From: Candidatus Woesearchaeota archaeon
GTDB taxonomy: Archaea > Nanobdellota > Nanobdellia > Woesearchaeales > ARS49
Assembly: GCA_018302815.1 (NCBI GenBank)
Contig: JAGVZE010000016.1
Location: forward strand, 1-64,000
Direction of reading: 5' to 3'
Length of the DNA: 64,000 nucleotides
A program made the position numbers and the translations under genes. This document shows, piece after piece, positions 47,551-56,568 of this stretch. Below the pieces are notes generated by a model. It made no database searches. It had not been told where the DNA came from and saw only the letters and a program-made list of their open reading frames with translations. How positions within the stretch are numbered: position 1 is the first letter of the stretch; each line of letters opens with the position of its first letter.

Positions 47551-48225
47551 TTACAAATGCTTGAAAATTTCTTCAACTGACTCCTTGGACCAACCATGCT
47601 GTCCAAAGTACTCAACAATTTGCTCACGAGAATAACCCAACTTTAGCATATTCTTAACATATGCTGTGGATTCGACATCAACTGTTTTGACACGCCTCTT
47701 TTTCAAATACAACACCATCATGACTCCAATGAGAATGAGCAGTCCTGCTGAGAGCAACACGAGCCATAAAGAAGAGCTTTCACTTTCTTGACGAGGCAGG
47801 GTTATCTGCTTGGGAACAGGTCTGCTCACTTGGGGAGGTTGAACGATAGCTGGAGGCCGTGAAACCTTAACATCTTGCTTCGGGGGCTTGATGGAAAGGT
47901 CGAGTCTGGACATTCCTTCCAACTGTAAAGTTGCGTTAATCACGTTGGCCGAATCTACGTAGAAATTGACGACGCTATTTTCAAGACCAACTATACGAAA
48001 TTCCGGATCATAGCCGTACTGGCCATTCTTTGTAACAGTGCTAAAATTCTTAGCCTCAACCTTTGCCGTAATTTTTGCTCCGTCAGGCGTATCAAGCACT
48101 TTGCCGTAAAACAAGTGATAAGTCTGAATGCTTGTTTGCTGCTCAGCATAGGCACAAATTGAAAATACGAGAATCGCCAATACTATGGCGCAGTTTCTCA
48201 CCACCTTACCTCTTTGATAACTCAT
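47551..48225 (-). CDS. Signal-peptide membrane protein with C-terminal TM
   Basis: Signal 'NCAIVLAILVFSICAYAEQ'; TM 'LWLVLLSAGLLILIGVMMVLYL'. Confidence 0.65.
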   Translation of the reverse strand: MSYQRGKVVRNCAIVLAILVFSICAYAEQQTSIQTYHLFYGKVLDTPDGAKITAKVEAKNFSTVTKNGQYGYDPEFRIVGLENSVVNFYVDSANVINATLQLEGMSRLDLSIKPPKQDVKVSRPPAIVQPPQVSRPVPKQITLPRQESESSSLWLVLLSAGLLILIGVMMVLYLKKRRVKTVDVESTAYVKNMLKLGYSREQIVEYFGQHGWSKESVEEIFKHL

Positions 48226-48340
48226 TGATAACTCTCAAGAATATCTCATTTATAAACATAGCTCCACAGTCGTCGTTTGCCGATAGTCTGTTGTACTTGA
48301 AACATATTTGTTTCATGCGCTCTATTTTTGTATCAGAAAC

Positions 48341-48865
48341 TCATTCTTGTATGAGTAGTGCTATTTTCGCTACGAATTTTTGTGCGTTGTTGTAGATTTC
48401 TTCGAGTCGTTTTTCGGTGTAGGTTTTGATTGCAGTGTAGCGTGCGGTGTGGGCTTCTTTGCGTGCGTCTTCGAAGTATTTGACGTATTCGTCTTCGAAG
48501 ATTTTGTGGGCTTGTTGGAGGATTTGTAGGTCTTCTTGTTCTATTTGGTCGGGAACGAGGAGGTAGCCAACAGCGATTTGAGCCGCGGTGTGGTTGTTTG
48601 TTTCGTATCCTTTGGTGAGGATGGCTGCTTTTGCAGCGTACAGCATTGAATAGTATGATATGGTGATTGCCCAGTAGTTCCAGTAGAGTTTTTCTGGTTG
48701 TCCTTTTGCGGGTTTGAGGTCTTTGATAGATTTAGCAATGAGGAGGCTGTTTTCTCCTTTCTTCAAGAACAGTTTCACTTTGAAGAACTGGTTTGATTTT
48801 CTGATGCTTCCTTCTGCGAGCGCATTTTCAAATTCCTGCTTGTATGTTTTCTTATCGAATTCCAT
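48341..48865 (-). CDS. HEPN-domain protein
   Basis: 'YWNYWAITISYYSMLYAAKAAILTKGYETNNHTAA'; adjacent MNT gene. Confidence 0.8.
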   Translation of the reverse strand: MEFDKKTYKQEFENALAEGSIRKSNQFFKVKLFLKKGENSLLIAKSIKDLKPAKGQPEKLYWNYWAITISYYSMLYAAKAAILTKGYETNNHTAAQIAVGYLLVPDQIEQEDLQILQQAHKIFEDEYVKYFEDARKEAHTARYTAIKTYTEKRLEEIYNNAQKFVAKIALLIQE

Positions 48866-49427
48866 AAATAATGCTCCAAAACAGTTCAGGGTTGTAGAGG
48901 ACGATGTGGTTTTTTAATGCTTGCTTTCCGACGTTCTCCTCAGTATCTTTAATCATGGCAATGAATTCTTCGCGCGTGACGTAAATAGGGTTAATTCGTA
49001 TGCGAAAGAGTGTTTCGTAACGGGAAAAGTCTGGCTCTCGTTCACCTTTCTTGTTAATCACGAGCAAGTCGACGTCACTTTTTGTGGTTTGCATACCTTT
49101 GGCATAACTGCCAAACATGATAAGCGCATAGTCTCCGGGGGGCAATTCGTCAGCTATCTTCTTTATGAGTAGCTGTTTTTTGAGGTATTCGTCTTTTTCT
49201 TCCTTGGATGAGATGATGATGTAGTGCTTGGTTAGAGGGTTTTGTCGGTTAAGTTGTACAAGGGTCGCTTTTCCGGCTTTGGTTTGAATGGCAAGATCGG
49301 ACATCGTTTTCATCGTTCGATAGAATGTAGCGTAAGGTATCTTTGTGAGTTTGCTGAGCTCATACATCGTAAATGCCCGCCCCGCGTTTTTTCCAAGATA
49401 GTTGATGACTTTTAGCTTATCATCCAT
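48852..49427 (-). CDS. MNT-type nucleotidyltransferase with N-terminal HTH
   Basis: 'YALIMFGSYAKGMQTTKSDVDLLVI' (GSxxxGxxxxxSDxD). Confidence 0.88.
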   Translation of the reverse strand: MDDKLKVINYLGKNAGRAFTMYELSKLTKIPYATFYRTMKTMSDLAIQTKAGKATLVQLNRQNPLTKHYIIISSKEEKDEYLKKQLLIKKIADELPPGDYALIMFGSYAKGMQTTKSDVDLLVINKKGEREPDFSRYETLFRIRINPIYVTREEFIAMIKDTEENVGKQALKNHIVLYNPELFWSIIYGIR

Positions 49428-49538
49428 AATTGAATAATATTATCCATTATTGATATATAAACCTTTCGAAACACCAAAGCTCACAAATACAGAAAACTTC
49501 AAGCAACTTTATTAACAACCACAACATTTCAAATTATC

Positions 49539-49679
49539 ATGCAAAGGATGCAAAGCTCAATTCGGACAAAATCTGTTTTGAGCCAAATGGTTTCCAACCA
49601 AACCGTGCGCAATCCTTTCAACAAAAAGAAAGCGCAGGAAGACCTGTCTCGTGCAGATTCTAACGTTTCAAGCACGTAG
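49539..49679 (+). CDS. Candidate small ORF
   Basis: MQRMQSSIRTKSVLSQMVSNQTVRNPFNKKKAQEDLSRADSNVSST*. Confidence 0.3.
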   Translation: MQRMQSSIRTKSVLSQMVSNQTVRNPFNKKKAQEDLSRADSNVSST

Positions 49680-49750
49680 TCACTCACCAGTGATGAGCGT
49701 ACAGAAACATTTATAAAAGATTGACGATAAAAGTACGCAGAGTGAAGACA

Positions 49751-50677
49751 ATGGACCTAGAAACGCTACTTAAACGCAACTACTACGAACTCATAGATAA
49801 TGACGCGGCGCGAGCAGTCATAACATACATAGCAGGACATCCGAGCGCCGAGAATAAAGGAGTTCGCTTCATCAAAGGCATCACAAAAGTCGCGATGCAC
49901 GTCCATAAAAAGAAACCCGCCCTCACGCGCGGACTTTCAGAACGGCTTCTTGTCTACACCATTGAAGCGCTCACCCTTCTTGATCGAGGAGAGCTTGATG
50001 GACTGCACGAAGACCAAGTGCAGAAAATGGAAGGCCACCTGCACGCATACGCCGGCGATTTCGCGATCCTAAGATACAAAGAAAACAACGATGTGAATTT
50101 CGTTGGAAAGGCATGCAGACATTATGGCGAATCCATCAAACTACTCGCAGACATAGAACTAGGCTACTCCTCGTGCCAGGCAAGCAAAGCCGCAAAGGTT
50201 TCTCGTCAAATGTTCGAACTGACAGGAACTGTGAACTGGGCAGGCAGCTGGTATAAAAACGCCACAAAGGCGCGCGACTTGACAGAGACATTCGATACGA
50301 ATCGAAGCCAAAAATACCACTTGGAAGCAATTGATGCAATAATCGCCGTCGCGAAAGCGTCAAAAGAGCGCTATGAACAGACCACTTCTCTTGACGATGC
50401 TGGCAACTGGTATAGAGCAGCGCGCAAGGCAGCTCAAATGCTCGAACCTGAAAATTTGACCCGAAGCGCACATTTCTACGAAGAAGCAGGCAAAGCATCT
50501 AAGGCATTTGCGCAGATGAGCGGCGAAACACAATCCCTCTTGGACAGCCTTGAAATGTATGAAACAGCCCTTCGCCTAGTCCAACAGGTCAAAGGTGTAA
50601 CAGGACCAGACACACGGCGCCTGCAACGGCTCTATAAGAGCATATCCGGAGAGGATTTTTCACCATATCAAGGCTAA
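49751..50677 (+). CDS. TPR/alpha-solenoid-like hypothetical protein
   Basis: Repeated 'AGSWYKNATKA', 'AGNWYRAARKAAQ' helical units; start chosen at ATG 49751. Confidence 0.6.
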   Translation: MDLETLLKRNYYELIDNDAARAVITYIAGHPSAENKGVRFIKGITKVAMHVHKKKPALTRGLSERLLVYTIEALTLLDRGELDGLHEDQVQKMEGHLHAYAGDFAILRYKENNDVNFVGKACRHYGESIKLLADIELGYSSCQASKAAKVSRQMFELTGTVNWAGSWYKNATKARDLTETFDTNRSQKYHLEAIDAIIAVAKASKERYEQTTSLDDAGNWYRAARKAAQMLEPENLTRSAHFYEEAGKASKAFAQMSGETQSLLDSLEMYETALRLVQQVKGVTGPDTRRLQRLYKSISGEDFSPYQG

Positions 50678-50796
50678 TTCTTCTATATGGAAATTAAATA
50701 TATGTTGTCACCTGAAAGTAGCTACGAAATCGAAAGATTTAAATACCCTCAAAACCGCAATTATCCTAGAGAAAAGGTGTCTCTTGGGGGTGCAAC

Positions 50797-51381
50797 ATGA
50801 AACACTTGTTCACAATGCTTGTTTTGGCGGTTTTCGCCTTAGGAGTAGGAGTTGGCGGCCTCTTTAGCATGGCCCTGCCTAGCTCGCAAATAGACATAGA
50901 AAGCAACACAGTAACCAGCAGAGGGCTTAGCTTCAACACTGTAACAAGCGCTCTTGCTGATGCCACTTCACCTTTGCAATCCAAAGCCCAAGAACAAAGC
51001 TTTGAAATGCCTGTTGAACGAATATCTCCGGGCGATTGGATAAAGGAAAGCAGCATCGAAATGAGGCCTGACGGAGTATTGATTAAGTTCGATAATCCGC
51101 AGTGGGCGATTTTAGCTGATACCAATTCAATGGACCCAGTCTTCGATGAAGCATCACACCTCATCCAGAAGATACCATTGTCCGCGGCTGAGATCCAGGC
51201 CGGCGACATCGTAAGCTACGATTCACCAATGGGATTCCCGATAGTCCACCGCGTTGTTGAAATAGGCAACGACTCTGAAGGCTGGTACGCAATATTAAAG
51301 GGAGATAATAATCCCCAACCCGACCCTTGGAAAGTACGCTTTGACATGGTCCGCAGAGTAACCGTCATCGTGGTGTACTAA
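50797..51381 (+). CDS. Signal peptidase I / S24-S26-like membrane peptidase
   Basis: N-terminal TM; 'ADTNSMDPVF...QAGDIVSYDSPMGFPIVHRVVEI...LKGDNNPQPDPW'. Confidence 0.88.
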   Translation: MKHLFTMLVLAVFALGVGVGGLFSMALPSSQIDIESNTVTSRGLSFNTVTSALADATSPLQSKAQEQSFEMPVERISPGDWIKESSIEMRPDGVLIKFDNPQWAILADTNSMDPVFDEASHLIQKIPLSAAEIQAGDIVSYDSPMGFPIVHRVVEIGNDSEGWYAILKGDNNPQPDPWKVRFDMVRRVTVIVVY

Positions 51382-51444
51382 AATGGGCTTTTTCCTTCTT
51401 TTCTTACAATTCATAACGAACCTGTTTAAGTTTTTGAGGTAAAT

Positions 51445-52026
51445 ATGGACGCACGACTAAGAGAACTCGAAATGAAATGGAAAGAAACTGGCACTCCTGA
51501 CGATAGGCAAGCCTACGCGCAGGGACTTAAACGAACCCAGAACTATGAAGCAGTAGCACGACTCTATGCGCCGATTCTTGAAGGAAGGCCATCAAAAGAA
51601 CTCGGACAAGAATACCTCTTATTTTCGCCCATACGAGAAGAGGATAAGCCGAATCTAGAATTCCTGCTCGGAGAATTGGGACAAATAGATGAATTAGCAT
51701 CACAGTTCTGCAGGGAGACACCTTACGGCATCTGGATGTTTGGGCCCGCACTCATAAATGCAAATTACCAAGCTATCGACCTTTGCGGCAAGAGAAAACA
51801 CATCATCGTACCATCCAACGGATCACCCGAACTAAGTAAAATAAGGGAAATCGAAGAACGACTCTACTGCCTAACAGGAACAGAGCCGTTAATTTATGAT
51901 GGCGTGACACCCCTTGATGCGGACATACCACTCAGAGCACGCATTCAAAACACAGTATTAAATTGGGGAGCAATAGAACAACCCTTCTCGCGCAACCCAA
52001 CAAAACTACGAGTGAGGCTGCGATGA
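51445..52026 (+). CDS. RLRELER-module paralog
   Basis: MDARLRELEMKWKETGTPDDRQAYAQGLKR; C-terminus like 56565 paralog. Confidence 0.7.
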   Translation: MDARLRELEMKWKETGTPDDRQAYAQGLKRTQNYEAVARLYAPILEGRPSKELGQEYLLFSPIREEDKPNLEFLLGELGQIDELASQFCRETPYGIWMFGPALINANYQAIDLCGKRKHIIVPSNGSPELSKIREIEERLYCLTGTEPLIYDGVTPLDADIPLRARIQNTVLNWGAIEQPFSRNPTKLRVRLR

Positions 52027-52049
52027 GCTCACCACGCTTACAAGAAGTA

Positions 52050-52161
52050 CGCCGGGGCTGGGACTTTCAACTCACGGAAAACCGCAAAGTATTTGAACCC
52101 AGAGCGCCTTTCGGCACAGAGGTTTCGGCTCTGCAGCTTACCGGGTTAGCCATACCCCGGC
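52050..52161 (-). tRNA. Class-II (V-arm) tRNA-like gene, anticodon loop CCGAAAC (GAA, C33), 28-nt T-loop intron (52064-52091)
   Basis: Reverse strand: GCCGGGG/CCCCGGC acceptor, G73, CAGAG-CCGAAAC-CTCTG, V-arm GCC-GAAA-GGC, T-stem CTGGG/CCCAG. Removing TACTTTGCGGTTTTCCGTGAGTTGAAAG gives TTCAAAT; TTCA/TGAA BHB helix. Confidence 0.7.
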
Positions 52162-52282
52162 GCAGATTTTTCTTTAATTTTTTCCTTAAAGAACTTATCG
52201 ATGATAAAATTGGAAACTTTCTGGGTCGAGTTGAAAAGATTGCAGAATTTGGACTTACTTCTGAAAGCTGCGAGGTCGCGAT

Positions 52283-52948
52283 ATGAGCGACGAACGACTA
52301 CGCGAACTTGAGAGGAAATGGAGAGAAACTGGAGCAGATGCTGATTTCGAAAGATATCTGCTAGAATTAATCAGAACCGGCACCATACCTGCAGGCACAC
52401 AAGGAACAAACAAACCATTTGCTGAACTTTCAAGCGGAGAGAAGACATACCTTCGAATGCTTACGGAAAATCCCGCACCAATAATTGGCATGGATGATAA
52501 ACTAAGGAGCACCCTTTACGAAAGCACACGCCAAGTATCAATAGGTAGAATAATCACACCACATCCTAGAATACATCATGATCAAATGGAGTCCATCATC
52601 GCGCAAACCTATTCTGAATGGATAATCTCAGACACTCTCGAACTAAGAGCGCAGGTAGAAGATACCATCCTTCGCTCATTCGTGCGTGCCGCAGCTTACG
52701 CGCTTACAATGAAAAATTCAACTATGACCGAACAAAGAAGTGCAGACGAATATTGCCGAGCAGTTAACATAACACGCACCATACTTAAAACAGACGCGTG
52801 CGATAGGGACATAAGAAGCCAATTAATTTGCGCCTTTCAAATAATCGGCGTTGACAATCCACTCCTTGCATCAATGATCGCACACTACGCACTTCCCCGT
52901 CCGCAAAAAACATACCAAATGCCTGACTTTTTGAAGGTGGAACAATGA
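52283..52948 (+). CDS. RLRELER-module paralog
   Basis: MSDERLRELERKWRETGADADFERYLLELIRTG. Confidence 0.75.
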   Translation: MSDERLRELERKWRETGADADFERYLLELIRTGTIPAGTQGTNKPFAELSSGEKTYLRMLTENPAPIIGMDDKLRSTLYESTRQVSIGRIITPHPRIHHDQMESIIAQTYSEWIISDTLELRAQVEDTILRSFVRAAAYALTMKNSTMTEQRSADEYCRAVNITRTILKTDACDRDIRSQLICAFQIIGVDNPLLASMIAHYALPRPQKTYQMPDFLKVEQ

Positions 52949-52985
52949 TCAATGCGTTTCTACAAAAAAGCCGCCGGCGCGGGGA
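52888..52985 (+). repeat. 98-bp direct repeat, copy 1
   Basis: Identical by eye to 53701-53798. Confidence 0.8.
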
Positions 52986-53080
52986 AAAGAATTCATCGAC
53001 GATAAAGTTGGAAACTTTATTAATCGAATTGGAAGAATTACAGAATTAACGCTGAATGTTGAAAACCGCGAGGTAGCGCT

Positions 53081-53761
53081 ATGAGCGACACACGAATACG
53101 GGAACTTGAAAGGAAATGGAGAGAAACCTCTTCAGATGGCGATCTTGAAAGATATGTTAGAGAACTTGTAAGAGCGGGAGTCATACCTGCAGGAATACAA
53201 GGAACAAACAAACCATTTGCTGAACTTTCAAGCGCAGAGAAAACGTATGTGCGAATACTTGCAGAACACGCGCAAACGATGGCTGGATTTGGCGAGAGAT
53301 TACAATACGAACTCTACTGCGGCCTTCGTACCCTGTCAATAGTACAGAGGACCGTTGAACCTGATCCTAGCATTCCTCAAGACAGACTGAATGCGATAAT
53401 TGCCGAGACATATGCGAATTGGATTGTGACGGATGTATTGGAACTTACAGAATATGCATCCGAAGTTGCGCTCAGTAATTTTGTATGGACTGCAGGATTT
53501 GAAGCCCTTCTACCGCGAGTTGGGAATCGACACGCAACAGAACAAGAAAGAGCTAAAGGATATTGCACTGCAGTAAACCTCTCCCGCAGAATCCTAGGAA
53601 CCCGCGCACTTTGCGCAGAAGAAGTAATACAGTTAGGCTTCCCCTTAAAGATTTGCACTTCACCAAACCTTATAGAACTTGAGCAGACCGTATCTTCGCA
53701 CGCACTTCCCCGTCCGCAAAAAACATACCAAATGCCTGACTTTTTGAAGGTGGAACAATGA
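53081..53761 (+). CDS. RLRELER-module paralog
   Basis: MSDTRIRELERKWRETSSDGDLERYVRELVRAG; shares IPAGxQGTNKPFAELSS and DFLKVEQ with the 52283 gene. Confidence 0.75.
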   Translation: MSDTRIRELERKWRETSSDGDLERYVRELVRAGVIPAGIQGTNKPFAELSSAEKTYVRILAEHAQTMAGFGERLQYELYCGLRTLSIVQRTVEPDPSIPQDRLNAIIAETYANWIVTDVLELTEYASEVALSNFVWTAGFEALLPRVGNRHATEQERAKGYCTAVNLSRRILGTRALCAEEVIQLGFPLKICTSPNLIELEQTVSSHALPRPQKTYQMPDFLKVEQ

Positions 53762-53798
53762 TCAATGCGTTTCTACAAAAAAGCCGCCGGCGCGGGGA
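53701..53798 (+). repeat. 98-bp direct repeat, copy 2
   Basis: Identical by eye to 52888-52985. Confidence 0.8.
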
Positions 53799-53827
53799 GC
53801 CGGCATACCTGATTAGCCCACGCCGGC
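53785..53827 (-). pseudogene. Truncated tRNA relic retaining acceptor stem and D-arm
   Basis: GCCGGCG-TGGGCTAATCAGGTATGCC-GGCTCCCCG-CGCCGGC-G; anticodon, V and T-loop parts absent; same upstream sequence as the other two. Confidence 0.6.
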
Positions 53828-53948
53828 TTAGTTTTTTTTCTTTTTCTTCTCTTAAAAAACTCATCGACGACAAAGTTGGAAACTTCATCAATCGAATTGG
53901 AAGAATTACAGAATTAACGCTGAATGTTGAAAACCGCGAGGTAGCGCT

Positions 53949-54839
53949 ATGAGCGAAAACGAATTCTACGCGGAATTTGAATCTGAAGACACGCAAAAAC
54001 AGCAGCCGCTTCCTGAAAAACTGTTCGGAAAGAAGCAGAATTACACGCCAGTACACAAATTCCGAGGCTACTGCGGAGGATACACAGCACTAGCTGACGA
54101 TGGAACTCTTGTATTTGTCAAACGATTCGACTCATGCAATAAAAAATATCGAGACGCGATATACCTAAACGAAGCAAGATTCATACCCTTGCTCGCCAAA
54201 GAAGGAATAACGCCCAAACTTCTTGACCAAGGACTCTACGAGCCACTCATCATACAACCATTCATAGAAGGACAAAACTTAGAGGACCACATCAGTCACA
54301 ACGAATTACCATCTTCTTCAAAAACGCGGGAAATAGCAATACCTCTATTCAAAACAGCTCAAAAAATGCATGATCACCACATCACACACCGAGACCTGAA
54401 GTCGGCGAACATCATCATACCACACACTGGCAACTCTCCCAACTACAAAAAGCCATACATAATCGACTTTGGTTTTGCAAAACGAACAGGAGAACTTGAC
54501 CATCTTAGCGACTTATTCGGAACACTCAACTATCAAGCCCCTGAACAAATGATGGGCGGCACTGTCGACAACCGCACAGACATCTACGCAGGCGGCATAA
54601 TTCTTCACGAAATACTCACCGGCGATGTGCCGTTCAACATCTCAAATAGACCACAACTTTACAGAGCTAAACGAAAAGGACCGATCAAACTGGAAATTGA
54701 AGATGAACGAATCGCACAGGCGCTAAGCAAAGCGACAGAACCTGACCCGCAAAAAAGACACCAAAGCTTCAACGAATTCATCGAAGCGATGCAAAAGCGC
54801 AAATTCTGGGGATGGCTAGCGCCAAAGGTGGGACTATGA
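53949..54839 (+). CDS. Hanks-type Ser/Thr kinase
   Basis: HRDLKSANIII, IIDFGFAKR, GTLNYQAPEQMMGG. Confidence 0.92.
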   Translation: MSENEFYAEFESEDTQKQQPLPEKLFGKKQNYTPVHKFRGYCGGYTALADDGTLVFVKRFDSCNKKYRDAIYLNEARFIPLLAKEGITPKLLDQGLYEPLIIQPFIEGQNLEDHISHNELPSSSKTREIAIPLFKTAQKMHDHHITHRDLKSANIIIPHTGNSPNYKKPYIIDFGFAKRTGELDHLSDLFGTLNYQAPEQMMGGTVDNRTDIYAGGIILHEILTGDVPFNISNRPQLYRAKRKGPIKLEIEDERIAQALSKATEPDPQKRHQSFNEFIEAMQKRKFWGWLAPKVGL

Positions 54840-55744
54840 GCACCGAACCCACTCTTGTGCTGATTCCGCACATAGATTTTCCAAACGATCCAAGCACTCT
54901 TGAATTATTGACAGAACAACAAGAACATTACTTCGGACGAACCGACACGTACCAACCGTTGGAAAGACTCGAAGGTCTTTGCGGAAGCTACAAAGCGAAA
55001 AACCACGCTGAAGAACCAGTATTCCTCAAAGCGTTCGATAACACAGAAGTCGATCAACCACTATTAAGAGATATGTACGCACGAGAGTTAAGAGCCGCGC
55101 AAGACATGGCGCCACTGGGAATCATGCTCCCGATCAAAGACACAGGAAGAGAACACGTATTCATCGTACAAGAATTCATACCTGGAAGAACGCTATCCGA
55201 CTACATCACCATAGGAGGAGCGGTTGAAGCCGACCACGCCCGCAAAATCATCACGCCAATAGCCAACACCATGAAATTAACCCACTCGAAAGGATACATA
55301 CATAGAGACCTAAAGCCAGACAACATAATGTACCGCGCAGGCGACTTCAAACTTGAGCACCCAATAATCCTCGACTGGGGATTCGCATGCAGAGAATCAG
55401 AACTGCAAATGATCGACCACTGCGTAGGAACCCCAAAATACGCCGCGCCAGAACAGTTCAAGCCGTACGGAATAGCCGATGAAAGAAGCGACATCTACTC
55501 ACTTGGAATCTTGTTATACAAACTACTCACAGGAACATACCCCTATAAAGAAGAATCAAAAGGCTCGGACTTTGTGCGCCAAAAAGAATACGCACACAAC
55601 CCTTTGCTAAAAAACAACTTTGCAGACGCAAGACTATCACTAATCACGCTCAAAATGACCCAGCCCGCGAAAAGCGACAGGCACCAAACAATCGATGAAC
55701 TGCTAGAAGACTTGAACATGACAAGGATGGTGGCGGCAAGATGA
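54836..55744 (+). CDS. Hanks-type Ser/Thr kinase
   Basis: HRDLKPDNIMY, ILDWGFACR, GTPKYAAPEQF; ATGA overlap start. Confidence 0.92.
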   Translation: MSTEPTLVLIPHIDFPNDPSTLELLTEQQEHYFGRTDTYQPLERLEGLCGSYKAKNHAEEPVFLKAFDNTEVDQPLLRDMYARELRAAQDMAPLGIMLPIKDTGREHVFIVQEFIPGRTLSDYITIGGAVEADHARKIITPIANTMKLTHSKGYIHRDLKPDNIMYRAGDFKLEHPIILDWGFACRESELQMIDHCVGTPKYAAPEQFKPYGIADERSDIYSLGILLYKLLTGTYPYKEESKGSDFVRQKEYAHNPLLKNNFADARLSLITLKMTQPAKSDRHQTIDELLEDLNMTRMVAAR

Positions 55745-56568
55745 GCGAAAAAGACAACTATTTTGGAAAAAAGAATAACGATTTGGAAGAATACATTCAA
55801 CTGTTCGACAAACTTAACCCTGCTGGGCCCGTTGACTTCAAATCACTGCTTAACACATACACGAGAGACCGACCACCTAGTTTCGATGCATTCGAGAAAA
55901 TAGACCTGGTTGAAAAGTTCGACAAAGGACCGTGCCCTGTTCCCGATAATTCGAGGAAGGCGTTAAAGGTTGCTAACATGATACGCCGCGCGTTCAGAAA
56001 AATGCTTGAGACATATGTCCCTCTTTCGGAATACGATCTTACTTTGCCGTTAAAGGTCGTGAGTGTTGGATGCGGGTCGAGCGTAGAAGCGTTCGCTTTA
56101 AGCGGATACTTTGGACGAAAGCTATATGGTTCTAACTCTCTTGATGTCCACTTCACAGGAATAGATTCAGATGAAAAAATGGTTGAATTGGCAAGACGAA
56201 ATCACACCACGATTCGATTCACAAATTATGAATTAGAACCATGGCCAAACTACACATTCATACACGCAGATGCAAGAGAAGTCAGGCCAGAATGCGACAT
56301 ACTCCTTGCGCGTCACCCGAATATCATCCAACTGCCGTTCGTATGGGAAGAGATTTTTGAAAACAACGGCCTCAAACAAGGCGGACTCCTCATCTCAACA
56401 GAATACAGCGAATGGGAATATAAAAACTGTTTGGAGCCTGCGCTTCGCAGAACAGGATACGAAATCAAGCACGGCGGGCCGAACATTCACGCAATAACAT
56501 TTGAAAGCATAAACGGCGACAGAAACTCCGCATTCGATAAAATGGTAATAGTTGCGAGGAAAAAATGA
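55741..56568 (+). CDS. SAM-dependent methyltransferase-like protein
   Basis: 'KVVSVGCGSSVEAFAL...FTGIDSDEKMVELARR...FIHADAREV'. Confidence 0.7.
   Translation: MSEKDNYFGKKNNDLEEYIQLFDKLNPAGPVDFKSLLNTYTRDRPPSFDAFEKIDLVEKFDKGPCPVPDNSRKALKVANMIRRAFRKMLETYVPLSEYDLTLPLKVVSVGCGSSVEAFALSGYFGRKLYGSNSLDVHFTGIDSDEKMVELARRNHTTIRFTNYELEPWPNYTFIHADAREVRPECDILLARHPNIIQLPFVWEEIFENNGLKQGGLLISTEYSEWEYKNCLEPALRRTGYEIKHGGPNIHAITFESINGDRNSAFDKMVIVARKK

Noticed and set aside
51963-52286. Plus-strand ORF of 107 aa between array genes
   Set aside because: Overlaps the 3' end of the 51445 gene out of frame and then runs antisense through the second tRNA.
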